Shown here one piece after another: positions 24,315-33,619 of a DNA stretch of 64,000 nucleotides. A program made the position numbers and the translations under genes. The notes below the pieces were generated by a model. That model made no database searches. It was not told the origin of the DNA and was given only the letters and a program-made list of their open reading frames with translations. Numbering within the stretch: position 1 is the first letter of the stretch; each line of letters begins with the position of its first letter. The stretch comes from CAVRXQ01 sp963849105 (GTDB taxonomy: Bacteria; Actinomycetota; Acidimicrobiia; Acidimicrobiales; Bog-793), in contig CAWKGD010000003.1 in the NCBI GenBank assembly GCA_963849105.1, positions 806,001-870,000 of the forward strand, given 5' to 3'.

Positions 24315-24812
24315 TCAAGTCCGGAAGGCGGGATCTCCCACCCACGAAAAGTCGTAGGTCTTGGTCTTTCCGCCGAGGTGGTACGTGACGGCGAGTTTCG
24401 AGAACAACCAGCCGTGCGCTTTCGTGTGTACGGGCGCAGACAGCCGAACGAGGCTCGAGGGGAAGTAGGACATCTTCGAGGCCACGCAGCTCGGGGTGCA
24501 GAGGTTCATCGCGAACCGCGTCGTACCGACAGCGGTGGTCGACCCCCATTGCGACCACTGCGTCGCCGTCAACTGCACGTTCGCATCGGCGCAAGTGATC
24601 ACGAACGTCACTGGTCTGACGACGATCTTGCTCGCGCAGGAGAAGAGGCCTACTCGTTTGGACGTGCCGCTGCTGCTCGCTGAGGCCGGGGCGACGAAAA
24701 GTACGGAGGCGGCAGCGATCGCCGTTGCCGCCGCAACGAGCCCCGGGCGAGCCCATCGGACCGGTCGACTCGCCGACTGCGAGCGGGTTTGGATGCTTCT
24801 CGAGATATTCAT
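24315..24812 (-). CDS. Small secreted protein
   Basis: ATG 24812 is favoured over earlier starts because the next 45 residues form a long signal peptide (n-region SIQTRSQSASRPVRW, core GLVAAATAIAAASVLFVAPA, cleavage after ASA). The mature 120-residue part reads VTFVITCADANVQLTATQWS, then RFAMNLCTPSCVASK and a C-terminal YHLGGKTKTYDFSWVG. The cysteine pattern (SCASK, ITCADAN, LCTPSC) and the ITCAD/TQWSQWG block resemble small exported proteins common in actinobacteria, of unknown role. The upstream part of the open frame is Arg-rich and probably not translated. Confidence 0.8.
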   Translation of the reverse strand: MNISRSIQTRSQSASRPVRWARPGLVAAATAIAAASVLFVAPASASSSGTSKRVGLFSCASKIVVRPVTFVITCADANVQLTATQWSQWGSTTAVGTTRFAMNLCTPSCVASKMSYFPSSLVRLSAPVHTKAHGWLFSKLAVTYHLGGKTKTYDFSWVGDPAFRT

Positions 24813-24985
24813 CGCATTCGATCGGGTTCCAACGAGATGTCTAGTCGTCAGGCTGCCTAAAGGCGCGACTTCGTCATGTGCGAGGCGAGAGCCTGGGAAA
24901 GAACCGCTCCCGGGTTTTCGCGCCTGCCTCGGCACCGACTTGCTGTCTTTCGCCCTCGGGGTGAGGTTGTCTCCTCGGCGGTGAC

Positions 24986-25816
24986 TCACCACCACTTGTG
25001 CTCGCGCGCCCGGGCCGTAAGGCCGGTCTGATCGAGGGCGTCGAGTTCCTCCATGTCGTCATCTCTGAGCGAGAAGTCAAAAATCTGCGCGTTCTCCTCG
25101 ATCCGGGCCCGGTGCGTTGATTTCGGGAGCACGATCGTGTTCCGCTGAATGGCCCAGCGCAATAAGACCTGCGCCGGCGATCGCTGGTATCGCCGCGCAA
25201 CCTCTCGAACCGTCCGGTCAGAGAGGTGACGACCCGTACCGAGCGGGCTGTACGCCTCGATCGCGACCTCTTGGTCTTCTGCTGCCTCGAGAAGCGCTCG
25301 CCGGTACTCGAAGGGACTGAACTCCACCTGATCGATCACGGGGCGGATCGTCGCGACCCTCATCACCGTTTCCAATTCGTCAACGGCGAAATTGGAAACG
25401 CCGATCGAGTGCGCGTAGCCGAGTTCGTGCGCGCGCTCCATTCCGGGCCATGCCCAGGTGGCGCCGCCCTTTGGCCAGTGGACGATGTAAAGATCGACGT
25501 AGTCGAGCTCGAGGCGGCGCAGGCTGCCCTCAATCTCGGCGACGGGGTCGTTGCGATTGGGATAGAACTTCGTCGTCACAAAGACGTCCTTGCGCGCCAC
25601 GCCGCTCTCGCGCAGTCCTTGCCCGACGCTCTCTTCGTTGCCGTACGCCTGGGCGGTGTCGACGTGTCGGTACCCGAGTTCGAGAGCCCAGTGCACCGCA
25701 TTCACACATTCGGATCCGTCCCGCGTTTGCCAGACCCCGAGTCCGAGAAGAGGGATCTCGTTCCCGTCGGCGAGATGTTTCGTTTGGCGCGCATCCGCGT
25801 TCGAGGCATTTGGCAT
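24986..25816 (-). CDS. Aldo/keto reductase
   Basis: ATG 25816 has GGAGG 8 nt upstream and gives 276 residues, the normal family length. The catalytic tetrad is intact: Asp53 and Tyr58 in HVDTAQAYGNE, Lys83 in TTKFYPN and His113 in IVHWPK. NADPH-binding features follow: IGVSNFAVDEL, QVEFSPFEYR, AYSPLGTG and a C-terminal LPKSTHRARIEENAQIFDF. It resembles AKR5/2,5-diketogluconate-reductase-like enzymes that reduce small aldehydes and ketones in the cytoplasm. The exact substrate cannot be told from sequence. Confidence 0.93.
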   Translation of the reverse strand: MPNASNADARQTKHLADGNEIPLLGLGVWQTRDGSECVNAVHWALELGYRHVDTAQAYGNEESVGQGLRESGVARKDVFVTTKFYPNRNDPVAEIEGSLRRLELDYVDLYIVHWPKGGATWAWPGMERAHELGYAHSIGVSNFAVDELETVMRVATIRPVIDQVEFSPFEYRRALLEAAEDQEVAIEAYSPLGTGRHLSDRTVREVARRYQRSPAQVLLRWAIQRNTIVLPKSTHRARIEENAQIFDFSLRDDDMEELDALDQTGLTARAREHKWW

Positions 25817-25840
25817 CGATCGCACCTCCCCTCCCACTGT

Positions 25841-26038
25841 CTATGCGCGTTGTGACGTCAGCGTGTAAAGGGCGACTCCGGAGGCATCGACTGCCGCGCA
25901 GAAAGCGGCACCGACTTGCGGGTCCGCAATGGCGATGAAAGTGACGGTGCCCGTAGGTCCGTTGTCGAGGGTTGACGCCGCGACCAGTGGCCGCCGATCG
26001 AGGTCACGATTCGACGAAGGGCATCGTCGATCGCGCAA
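25841..26038 (-). pseudogene. Probable C-terminal fragment of a small exported protein
   Basis: The minus-strand frame gives VAASTLDNGPTGTVTFIAIA, then DPQVGAAFCAAVDASGVALY, ending at 25841. This is a plausible strand-rich domain end. A neighbouring frame upstream carries SQICAIDDALRRIVTSIGGH, which could be the preceding part after a frameshift. No start codon with ribosome site is found in the same frame. The rest of the 25817-26317 gap has nothing else recognisable. Confidence 0.3.
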
Positions 26039-26317
26039 ATCTGCGAATCGGAACAGACAGCGGATCTTGGCGAGGGTCGCGCGATGATCACTGCTGAGAG
26101 CGGTCCGTACCCAGTTTCGGGCGAGTCGCGCTGACCGAAACGATCGTCTCGGACTCGGACTGCAACTCTGTCGCCGCCGGACGAGGCGAACAAGGGTAGC
26201 TGATTTGTTGACAAGTTGACCGCGCGTAGTGGCGGTATAGCGACCCTGAGTGACAGAATTTGATCAGACAGCACAAATACGTCTGTATTTGACACACATT
26301 GTGGTCAGTCGACCGCT

Positions 26318-26566
26318 AGAATGCACGAAGGAGGATTATCGCAGCAGGTAGACGGGGGAACCGCTCAAGCCCGGGTGACCCCTGGCCGTTGAGAAAGGGG
26401 TCTCCCAGAATGCGACAAGTTTGGGGGATCGTGAATCGTCAGGCGCGCCGCCACCAGCGCCGGGGCTCGAGCCCAGCACACCGACCTGATGGAATCTCGG
26501 TGCGGCCTCGTTGGCCAGCGCGCGAAGGAATCGGGACGTGAGGACGAGTCGGGAAGTGGGAATCGC
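26318..26566 (+). promoter_or_regulatory. Putative promoter element and structured leader of the diguanylate cyclase gene
   Basis: TAGAAT at 26318-26323 is a good -10 hexamer; TTGACA at 26290-26295 lies too far away (22 bp) for a standard promoter. The following 240 nt before the GTG 26567 can fold: TCGCA (26339) with TGCGA (about 26415), ACCCCT with AGGGGT and CTCAA with TTGAG. It does not match the c-di-GMP riboswitch consensus I know. An AAGGAGG at 26328 has no start codon behind it. Confidence 0.3.
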
Positions 26567-28453
26567 GTGACCGGTACCACGATGGTGCGAAGCACGCGCG
26601 TGGGATTCGCGCTGCTGCCGGTACTCGGTCTCGACGATCGACGGACGATCGCGTACGACGTCGAGCCACGGGGAATCGCGGACGATCCACACGCGAGATT
26701 CGAGGCTGCCTTCGACGCGGCTCGGCTCGCTCTGGGCTTGCCCGCCTTCGTTCCCGTTCCTGAGGAGTTGCTGCGCGACGAATCGTTCCGCCCCGATGAG
26801 ATCGCGCAGGCGGCGGGTGTCCAATCCAGCGCGGTCGTGTGGAAGTTCCTCGTCCATCCGGAGGAGACAGACCTGAACTCAGTCATTCGTGATCGCGCGA
26901 TTGCGTTGCGCGATCGCGGCTGGCGCGTCGCGCTCGATGGCGTTCGAGTCCGCCAGTTCCAATGGCAAGACGTCGTCGCAATCCGACCCACCGTGATCTG
27001 TTTCGACACTGTGATTGCGGAGCGGGTTGCCGAACCGGATTTCGACGCCGCGATCGCCGGTGTTCTGGCGCTCGCCGGCCGACTCGGTTGCCGAGTTATC
27101 GCGCGCGGTGTCGAAACGGACGAAACGGTCGAGACCCTGATCTGGCGTGGGGTGTTTTACGGCATCGGTGCGCATCTCGAACGTCCAGTCGTCCTCGACG
27201 CGGCATACACGACAGAAGACGACCAGTTGCAGTCGATCTCTTGGCTGAGGGGTCGTCCCGTCCGGCGATTGTTCGAATTCGAGACGCCGGAGGTGAAAGA
27301 GGCCTCTGGTCGAGCGTCGTCAGAGCGCGGCCGTGCGAGCGATCTCGCGGCCGTCGAGGACCGAGGGGTGCTGTTCATCCCGACGGTTGTACCTTCGGAC
27401 CAGGGCGTAGTGGGCGACGAGCAGTTTGCATCGCTTGTCGCCAACGCAGCCGAGCGCATGTTCCGCGTGAATTCTCCGAACGCGGTCTTTCGGGTGCTCG
27501 CAGAGATGCTCGGGCGGGCCTTGAGTTTCGACCGGCTCGCGATCTTCGAGGCGGATTGGAACGCGTTCACGTTGCAGTCGCGGGTGCTGATCGGAGAAGA
27601 CCTCTACGCGATGGCCGGTACGCCCCACCCGCTCGGTACTGGGGTGACTGGCTGGGCACTCCGCCGAGGTGTTCCGTACAACTGCGGCAACACGCTCACC
27701 CATCCTGAGTCAGCGCCCATTCCCGGTAGCGACGAGGACACCGGCGAGTCGCTCATCGTCGTACCGTTGACGGCCCGCGGTTCTTGCGTCGGTGTGCTCG
27801 ATGTCTGGCGTTACGGGATCGACCAATTCAGCGACTCCGACCTCGAGCGGTGCACCCTGCTCGCCAAGATCGGTTCGGACGCCTGGCGTCGCGCGACCGA
27901 GATGTTCGAGCTCGAACAGCGAGTCGTCACCGACGCGGGCACCGGGTTGTTGAACAAGCGGTGGTGGGAAGAGCTCGCTCCCCGTGAGGCTGCGCAGGCG
28001 ACGCGCTCGGGTAGCCGTATCGCGCTGTTGCTCGTCGATCTCGATGACTTCAAAGACGTCAACGACACCTTCGGACACGCGATCGGTGACGCGGTCTTGA
28101 GCCACGTCGCGAAGGCATTGTCGGCGTCGGTTCGCTCAGGAGACGCTGCCATCCGACTCGGTGGCGACGAATTCCTCGTCATGATGCGCGACTGCGGAGA
28201 ATCCCAGGGTTTGCGGGCGGCGGAGGCGCTGCGCGGGGCGATCAACCGGGTCACGGCATCGGCGCCGCGGGGTCTTACCGCGTCGGTCGGTGTGGCGGTC
28301 TTCCCGGATCACGGCGCCACCCTTGACGAGGTCCTCGGTGCGGCCGACGACGCGATGTACGAGGCGAAGGCTCGCGGCAAGGACCAGTCTCTCGCGTTCT
28401 CGATCGTCGAGTCGTCCGAGCAGAACGGAGCCTCGAGCGCCGCGATCGCCTGA
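26567..28453 (+). CDS. Diguanylate cyclase with degenerate EAL and GAF domains
   Basis: The frame is open from ATG 26489, but the EAL-like fold begins at VGFALLPVLGLDDRRTIAYD, so GTG 26567 is preferred. Residues 1-230 look like a decayed EAL domain (ALDGVRVRQF, IARGVET survive, but the EAL signature and catalytic acids are absent). A GAF domain covers about 290-450 (MLGRALSFDRLAIFEADW, GTGVTGWALRRG, VPLTARGSCVGVLDVW). The C-terminal GGDEF is complete: LLVDLDDFKDVNDTFGHAIG, RLGGDEFLVMM (about residue 531) and an I-site RSGD five residues before it. It should make c-di-GMP with product inhibition, the opposite activity to the 145-2673 protein. Its stop is 1 bp from the stop of the convergent carboxypeptidase gene. 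Confidence 0.93.
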   Translation: MTGTTMVRSTRVGFALLPVLGLDDRRTIAYDVEPRGIADDPHARFEAAFDAARLALGLPAFVPVPEELLRDESFRPDEIAQAAGVQSSAVVWKFLVHPEETDLNSVIRDRAIALRDRGWRVALDGVRVRQFQWQDVVAIRPTVICFDTVIAERVAEPDFDAAIAGVLALAGRLGCRVIARGVETDETVETLIWRGVFYGIGAHLERPVVLDAAYTTEDDQLQSISWLRGRPVRRLFEFETPEVKEASGRASSERGRASDLAAVEDRGVLFIPTVVPSDQGVVGDEQFASLVANAAERMFRVNSPNAVFRVLAEMLGRALSFDRLAIFEADWNAFTLQSRVLIGEDLYAMAGTPHPLGTGVTGWALRRGVPYNCGNTLTHPESAPIPGSDEDTGESLIVVPLTARGSCVGVLDVWRYGIDQFSDSDLERCTLLAKIGSDAWRRATEMFELEQRVVTDAGTGLLNKRWWEELAPREAAQATRSGSRIALLLVDLDDFKDVNDTFGHAIGDAVLSHVAKALSASVRSGDAAIRLGGDEFLVMMRDCGESQGLRAAEALRGAINRVTASAPRGLTASVGVAVFPDHGATLDEVLGAADDAMYEAKARGKDQSLAFSIVESSEQNGASSAAIA

Positions 28454-28454
28454 T

Positions 28455-29768
28455 CTAGCTGTCAGTCGTCGGCGGAGAGAGCAACGTCGTCGTCGTTGAC
28501 GTCGTCGGCGCGACGCTCGCGACACTCTCGAGCGACGCCGGAACGTTCGCGACCACACCCCACGGAGCGACGATTTCGTAGGTGCCGACGACGGTGCCGA
28601 TGAGCGAGGTCTGAGTCGCGAGGTCGCGGAGATTCGTTACCGACGCGATCTCTCCTTTCAGGACGAGCCCTGGCCACGCGACCGTTTCGGTTGACGGCGA
28701 CGTCGCCGAGAAGGTGGCGAGACCACCGGCGGTCTTCAGCTGAATCGCATCGGTCGTCGGGACGAGTTGATACGGCTTGAGCTCGCGGGTCGCGTAGGCG
28801 AGCAGGGCTTCATCGACAAGTGCCGGCGCATACAGGCTGCCGGGCTGACCGAGTGTGACGGATTCCAGGAGCACCGAGTGACCGGCGATCGTGCGGTACG
28901 CGGCGGTCGCGAGACAAGCACCCGCTTCGGATGTCCAGCCCGACTTCACGCCGATAATCCCGTCGACACCGACGGCCGGGTTGTAGTTGGGGATTACCCC
29001 GGCGACCGGGAGGCGGGCCTCGTGCATCCGGACGATGAGCCGGGCAACGGGGTAGCCCATCAGGCTGGATTCGACGACCGTTTGGTCGGCGGCGGTGCTG
29101 ACGGAGCCGGGAGAGACCCCGCTCGCGTCGACGTAGTGGGTGTGGGTCAATCCGAGGGCACGCGCTTCGGCATTCATCCTCGCGACGAAGGCCAGGACGC
29201 TGCCCGCGTCCCAACGCGCGAGGAGGTCGGCGATGTCGTCACCGGACGGGAGCAGCAGCGCTTCGAGGAGTTGGTGCTCATCGAGGCGCTCGCCGACCGA
29301 CAGCTTCACCACGCTGTCGTCGACCGAGAGGCCGTAGTCGTAGTCAGCGACGTCGGTGGGGGAGATGGTGAGCAACGGGCCGCGTGCGGTTGCTCCGATC
29401 GGGTGGTCGTTCAAAATGACGAGTGCCGTCATCATCTTCGTCAAGCTCGCAATCGGGACCGGATGTTCGAGAGGCGATGCCGCGAGAATGCCGATGCCGC
29501 GCACCGCGACCGCCCCTTGGCCGTGCGTTGGCCACCGGAACGGAGTTCGCGTGCCCGGGACGACCGAGGTCGAAACGAGCGTCGTCGCAACGGGGGGATC
29601 GGCCGCCCCCCGCACCGTGTGAGTGCGCGCAGCCGCCGTGTTGATATCGCTCGGAGAGATCGCCCACAAGATCGCCGATGACGCGAGCGCAGTACAGATG
29701 CCGATCGCGGCGATCCGCCGGCCGGTCATCTCCCGTAGCGATCCCTTGTGACGGCGTCGATGCTGCAC
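28455..29768 (-). CDS. D-alanyl-D-alanine carboxypeptidase (peptidase S11)
   Basis: GTG 29768 (GGGGAG 4 nt upstream) gives 437 residues; the longer open frame is an antisense artefact of the next gene. A signal/anchor segment (RRIAAIGICTALASSAILWA) directs it outside. PBP motifs: SLTK near residue 107 (nucleophile Ser), SGD near 172 in LLLPSGDDIADLLARW instead of the usual SxN, and KSG near 275 in GVKSGWTSEAG. The C-terminal domain is followed by a Thr/Ser-rich tail (SVAPTTSTTTTLL). It trims the terminal D-Ala of peptidoglycan stem peptides. The Asp in the second motif deserves checking, though variants occur. Confidence 0.9.
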   Translation of the reverse strand: MQHRRRHKGSLREMTGRRIAAIGICTALASSAILWAISPSDINTAAARTHTVRGAADPPVATTLVSTSVVPGTRTPFRWPTHGQGAVAVRGIGILAASPLEHPVPIASLTKMMTALVILNDHPIGATARGPLLTISPTDVADYDYGLSVDDSVVKLSVGERLDEHQLLEALLLPSGDDIADLLARWDAGSVLAFVARMNAEARALGLTHTHYVDASGVSPGSVSTAADQTVVESSLMGYPVARLIVRMHEARLPVAGVIPNYNPAVGVDGIIGVKSGWTSEAGACLATAAYRTIAGHSVLLESVTLGQPGSLYAPALVDEALLAYATRELKPYQLVPTTDAIQLKTAGGLATFSATSPSTETVAWPGLVLKGEIASVTNLRDLATQTSLIGTVVGTYEIVAPWGVVANVPASLESVASVAPTTSTTTTLLSPPTTDS

Positions 29769-29913
29769 AGTGCTCCCCGCAGGCCATGATCGCACTTGGT
29801 CGGGGGGAAGATGCGGTTCTCGTGCGGGTTTCTGCACCGTCTGGGGCTCCGGCTTCGCCGGGTTGGGATTCGTAGTCTGGACAGTGACAGCCGGCTCGAG
29901 CGAGGAGGAGCGG

Positions 29914-31437
29914 ATGGCGGGGCTCAACCTCGGCAACGAGGTCGCCGCGGAGGCACCTCCCGAGACGACCGTGTCCGAAGTCGACCAGATCGCCCGCTCC
30001 GCGGGAACTGCCGGGGCGGCGTTGCTGGCGATCGGAGCGGCCGGGCGCGCCCGGCTGCTTTCGAAGATGGCCGACGAGATCGAACGCGACGCCGGCCCCC
30101 TCGTCGAAGCGGCCGACAAAGAGACGGCCCTCGGCACGGCACGGCTTCGGGCTGAGGTCGTGCGAACCTGTTACCAGCTCCGTTTCTTCGCCGACGTCGT
30201 GTCCGAAGGCTCGTACCTCGAAGCGACGATCGATCATGCGATCGACGCGCCGACCGGTCCCTCGCCGGATCTTCGACGGGTGCTCGTCCCGCTCGGAGCC
30301 GTCGCCGTCTTCGGCGCGAGCAACTTCCCGTTCGCGTTCTCCGTTCCCGGCACCGACACCGCGTCGGCGATCGCCGCCGGCTGCGCGGTCGTCGCGAAGG
30401 CGCACCCGGCGCACCCGGTGACCTCGGAGCTGGCGATGGTGGCGATGCGACGAGCGGCGGCGAGCAGTGGTGTCGCGGAGGAAACGTTCGGGCTTGTCTA
30501 CGGATTGCGTGCCGGGGGCGAGCTCGTGCGGCATCGGTCGATCCGCGCCGTCGGCTTCACGGGATCCCAACGTGCCGGACGGGCACTTTTCGACATCGCC
30601 AGCGCGCGCTCCGATCCGATTCCCTTCTACGGCGAGTTGGGGAGCGTGAACCCGGTCGTCGTTACTCCACAAGCAGCGCGCGAACGTCCCGATGAAATCG
30701 CCGTCGGATTCGTCGCGTCGTTTACCTTGTCGCTCGGCCAGTACTGCACGAAGCCCGGGCTGTTCTTCGTGCCGGCTGGCAAGGACGGCGAAGCGGTTCG
30801 TGCCGCCGCGGCCCAATCGGTGCGAACCGTCGCGCCGGGGATGCTGCTCACGCGCGACATTCGCGAATTCTTCATGTCCGGGATCGATCTAATCGGTCAC
30901 GTGGAGCGGGTGTCGGCGCTCGCGCGGGGCGATCGCGAGCCCGGCACGAGGCGGATCGTCGTGTCGCCGGTGCTGTTCGAAGTTGATGCCGAGGCGCTTT
31001 CGAGCCACGAGGGGAGGATGCTGCGGCGTGAGTGCTTCGGTCCGACCGCGATCGCGATCGACTACGCGAGCGAGCGCGAGCTCTTTACGGCGCTCGGCGC
31101 GCTCGACAACGCGCTCGTCGGCGCGATGGAGATCGGCGAAGGCGAGACCGAGCTTCCCGCGCGCCTTTCGGACTTCTGGCGGGATCGCGTCGGCCGCATC
31201 GTCGTCAACGGCTACCCGACAGGAGTCGCGATCAATTGGGCGACGCACCACGGCGGCCCGTACCCGGCGACGACGAACGCGCTGCACACCTCGGTTGGGG
31301 CGAGCGCGATCCGACGGTGGTTGCGGCCGGTCAGCTTCCAGTCGATGCCCGATGCGCTCTTGCCGCCCGAACTCAAAGAGGAGAACCCGCTCGGCATTCC
31401 CCGCCGCGTCGACGGGGTGTTGACCCCGGCGAGCTGA
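29914..31437 (+). CDS. Aldehyde dehydrogenase, 2,5-dioxovalerate (alpha-ketoglutaric semialdehyde) type
   Basis: ATG 29914 follows AGGAGGAG; the 507-residue length fits this subfamily. Motifs: VFGASNFPFAFSVPGTDTAS (in place of PWNFP), VAKAHPAHP, AVGFTGSQRAGRALFD, general-base Glu241 in ELGSVNPVVV, and nucleophile Cys278 in SLGQYCTKPG. The GQYCTKPG motif and the GYPTGVAINWATHHGGPYPA C-terminus point to NADP-dependent 2,5-dioxovalerate dehydrogenase, which oxidises alpha-ketoglutaric semialdehyde in pentose or sugar-acid breakdown. Partner pathway genes are not adjacent. It diverges from the carboxypeptidase gene. Confidence 0.92.
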   Translation: MAGLNLGNEVAAEAPPETTVSEVDQIARSAGTAGAALLAIGAAGRARLLSKMADEIERDAGPLVEAADKETALGTARLRAEVVRTCYQLRFFADVVSEGSYLEATIDHAIDAPTGPSPDLRRVLVPLGAVAVFGASNFPFAFSVPGTDTASAIAAGCAVVAKAHPAHPVTSELAMVAMRRAAASSGVAEETFGLVYGLRAGGELVRHRSIRAVGFTGSQRAGRALFDIASARSDPIPFYGELGSVNPVVVTPQAARERPDEIAVGFVASFTLSLGQYCTKPGLFFVPAGKDGEAVRAAAAQSVRTVAPGMLLTRDIREFFMSGIDLIGHVERVSALARGDREPGTRRIVVSPVLFEVDAEALSSHEGRMLRRECFGPTAIAIDYASERELFTALGALDNALVGAMEIGEGETELPARLSDFWRDRVGRIVVNGYPTGVAINWATHHGGPYPATTNALHTSVGASAIRRWLRPVSFQSMPDALLPPELKEENPLGIPRRVDGVLTPAS

Positions 31438-31459
31438 GAATCACTTTTCGCGAACCTGG

Positions 31460-33619
31460 TCAGCTGGGCCGCAGGTTGATCTCGATCCCCCCGGGATCAG
31501 AGAGCACGTCGAGTTCGTGGTCCCCATTGGCCAAGCGCGTGACGCGCAAGTCGATCGACTGCGCCCCGACGCGCAGCTGGCGGACGGTGATGCTCGGCAG
31601 CCACTCGGGGAGCGCCGGGTGGATGCTCAGTCGCTTCGCCGGGGCGTCGGCGTCAAAGCCGAGCAGCATCGTGGCGAGCTGGATCAAAGCGCCCGACGAC
31701 CAGGCTTGCGGAACGTTCGCGCCGAGATACTGGACGGGGAAGGCCCCCGGGTCACGCTCGAAGCCGGCGAACAGCTCCGGCGGCCGCAGCGAGGCGAACA
31801 TCGAGGTTGCCTCGAAGATCGCCTCCGCGACCTTTTGTGCCTGCGCGTCGAGCCCGTACAGCCTGAACCCGACGGCGATGATCGCGTTGTCGTGCGGCCA
31901 GACCGAACCGAGTTGGTAGGAGAGCGGGTCGTAGGCGACGTGCTGCGAGGAGAGGGTGCGGATACCCCAGCCGCTCCACATGTCACGCTCGAGTAGGCGC
32001 TGCGCGACCTTCGCCGCCCGATCCCTTTCGATCGCGCGAGCGAACAGCAGGTGGCCGGGGTTCGACGCGACGGATTCGATCGGCTTCTTGTCCCCGTCGA
32101 GGCCGAGGTAGTACGTGCCCTCTGCTTCCCACCAGAAGCGCTCCTCGATCATCTCCGCGAGCGCGTTCGCTTCGCCCCACAAGCGCCGGGCGACGACGTT
32201 TTCACCGAACACTTCTTCGAGCACCTCCGCCCAGGCGCGCTTCGCGGCGACGACGAGTCCCTGGTGCTCACAGAGGGCGATCGGCAGCTTCGCGAGCTCG
32301 CCATCGCTCGTCACGATCGCGTCGCCGGAGTCCTTCCAACCCTGGTTGTAGTAGCCCTTCGGCGAGCGTGTCTTGTACTCCTGCAAGCCGTCTTGGTCGA
32401 AATCGCCGTCGCGCTCGATCCACTCGAGCGCACGATCGATGTTCGGCCGTATGGCGCGAATCGCCTCGTCGTCACCGTGCCAGCGCCATGCCCTCGCCGC
32501 GACGAGCACGTAGAGGGTCGTTGCCTCGTGCGTTCCGTAGTACGGCGTGTGCGGAATGAGATGCAACTGTGCGAGCTCGCCGTGGCGGACTTCGTGCTCG
32601 ATCTTTCCGGGCTGCATGTCGCGTGCGTCGTCGTAGGAGTCGGCCTGCAGCGCGGCGAGTGCGCGTAGCGACCCGAGCGCGAAGCGCGGTGAGAGCGGGA
32701 GGGTCTGCAGCGCGACACTGAGCGCGTCGCGCCCGAACAGCGTGACGAACCAAGGGATGCCGGCCGACGGCACCCACGAGTCGTCTTCGTCATCCGGACG
32801 GGCGATCTCGTCGTGGCGGTGGAGGCGGAGTCCGGCGAGATCCTCGGTTGCCTGCGCGAGCGACTCGGTGATCGTCGCGTTCGCCGTCTCGAAGATCGTC
32901 GCGTTCTTGATCCAGCGCATCCGCAGCGCCTCGCTCTCGGATTCGTCGGTCAAGAGGTTGTGGCAGGGCCGGGTGACCGCGCGCTGCTCGCCATCCAGCA
33001 CCGGCATCCACTCCAGACAGGTATGCCAACGCCCCTTTGGGGGAAGGGTGATCGGAAAGCGGATCCCACCGTTCGCGAACTCCGGTTGCGACGAGGCGTT
33101 CACCACTTGAACGATGAGGGCGCGCTCGAACGTACCGTTGACGTAGCGGGTCGTGAGGGTCCCGGCCTCGTCCCAGAAGCTGTGGATCGAGCCGCGCACG
33201 AGCCGCCGATGCGACTTCACGTCGAACAGGTCGGCGAAATCGGATTCGAGACTGACTTCGAGGGTGAAGGTCACCGCGTCGCGCGCGTGGTTCGACAGGT
33301 GGTAGTCCTCGTGCAGGCCCGGCCCGATCGCCCGATCGAGGCGCAAGTGGATCGCGTGTTCTCGGATCGCGGTGCCGTCGTTCCCGAAAAAGAGGGGATT
33401 CGTGAATTCAAAGCGCGCAGAATGGAGGGCGACCGCAGCGCCGTTCAACAACTCCGGGCGCTCTCTTCCGAGCTTGATCCGGTAGCCGGAGACGAGGCGG
33501 GTGTCGGAAGCGAAGTAGCCCTGTTCCTTCGTGCTCGACATGTCGCCGTTCAGTTCGCAGACGCAGAACTCGTCGTTGTAGTGGATCGTGACAAAAGGAG
33601 GACCGACCGCGACCGCCAT
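31460..33619 (-). CDS. Amylo-alpha-1,6-glucosidase-type glycoside hydrolase
   Basis: ATG 33619 with GGAG upstream is used (AVAVGPPFVTIHYNDEFCVC). The product (719 residues) has an N-terminal glycogen-debranching N domain (MSSTKEQGYFASDTRLVSGY) and a C-terminal (alpha/alpha)6 barrel: IPWFVTLFGRDALSVALQTL, GKIEHEVRHGELAQ, YYGTHEATTLYVL, GWKDSGDAI, SNPGHLLFARAI and LGSVWPHDNAIIAVG. This is the family annotated as amylo-alpha-1,6-glucosidase in actinobacteria. A cytoplasmic role in debranching alpha-glucans is likely, but activity is inferred from the family. It converges closely with the dehydrogenase. Confidence 0.92.
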   Translation of the reverse strand: MAVAVGPPFVTIHYNDEFCVCELNGDMSSTKEQGYFASDTRLVSGYRIKLGRERPELLNGAAVALHSARFEFTNPLFFGNDGTAIREHAIHLRLDRAIGPGLHEDYHLSNHARDAVTFTLEVSLESDFADLFDVKSHRRLVRGSIHSFWDEAGTLTTRYVNGTFERALIVQVVNASSQPEFANGGIRFPITLPPKGRWHTCLEWMPVLDGEQRAVTRPCHNLLTDESESEALRMRWIKNATIFETANATITESLAQATEDLAGLRLHRHDEIARPDDEDDSWVPSAGIPWFVTLFGRDALSVALQTLPLSPRFALGSLRALAALQADSYDDARDMQPGKIEHEVRHGELAQLHLIPHTPYYGTHEATTLYVLVAARAWRWHGDDEAIRAIRPNIDRALEWIERDGDFDQDGLQEYKTRSPKGYYNQGWKDSGDAIVTSDGELAKLPIALCEHQGLVVAAKRAWAEVLEEVFGENVVARRLWGEANALAEMIEERFWWEAEGTYYLGLDGDKKPIESVASNPGHLLFARAIERDRAAKVAQRLLERDMWSGWGIRTLSSQHVAYDPLSYQLGSVWPHDNAIIAVGFRLYGLDAQAQKVAEAIFEATSMFASLRPPELFAGFERDPGAFPVQYLGANVPQAWSSGALIQLATMLLGFDADAPAKRLSIHPALPEWLPSITVRQLRVGAQSIDLRVTRLANGDHELDVLSDPGGIEINLRPS

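Noticed and set aside
26330..26450. c-di-GMP (GEMM) or other known riboswitch in the cyclase leader.
   Set aside because: The conserved core bases of the classes I know are not present. Only generic stems are seen.
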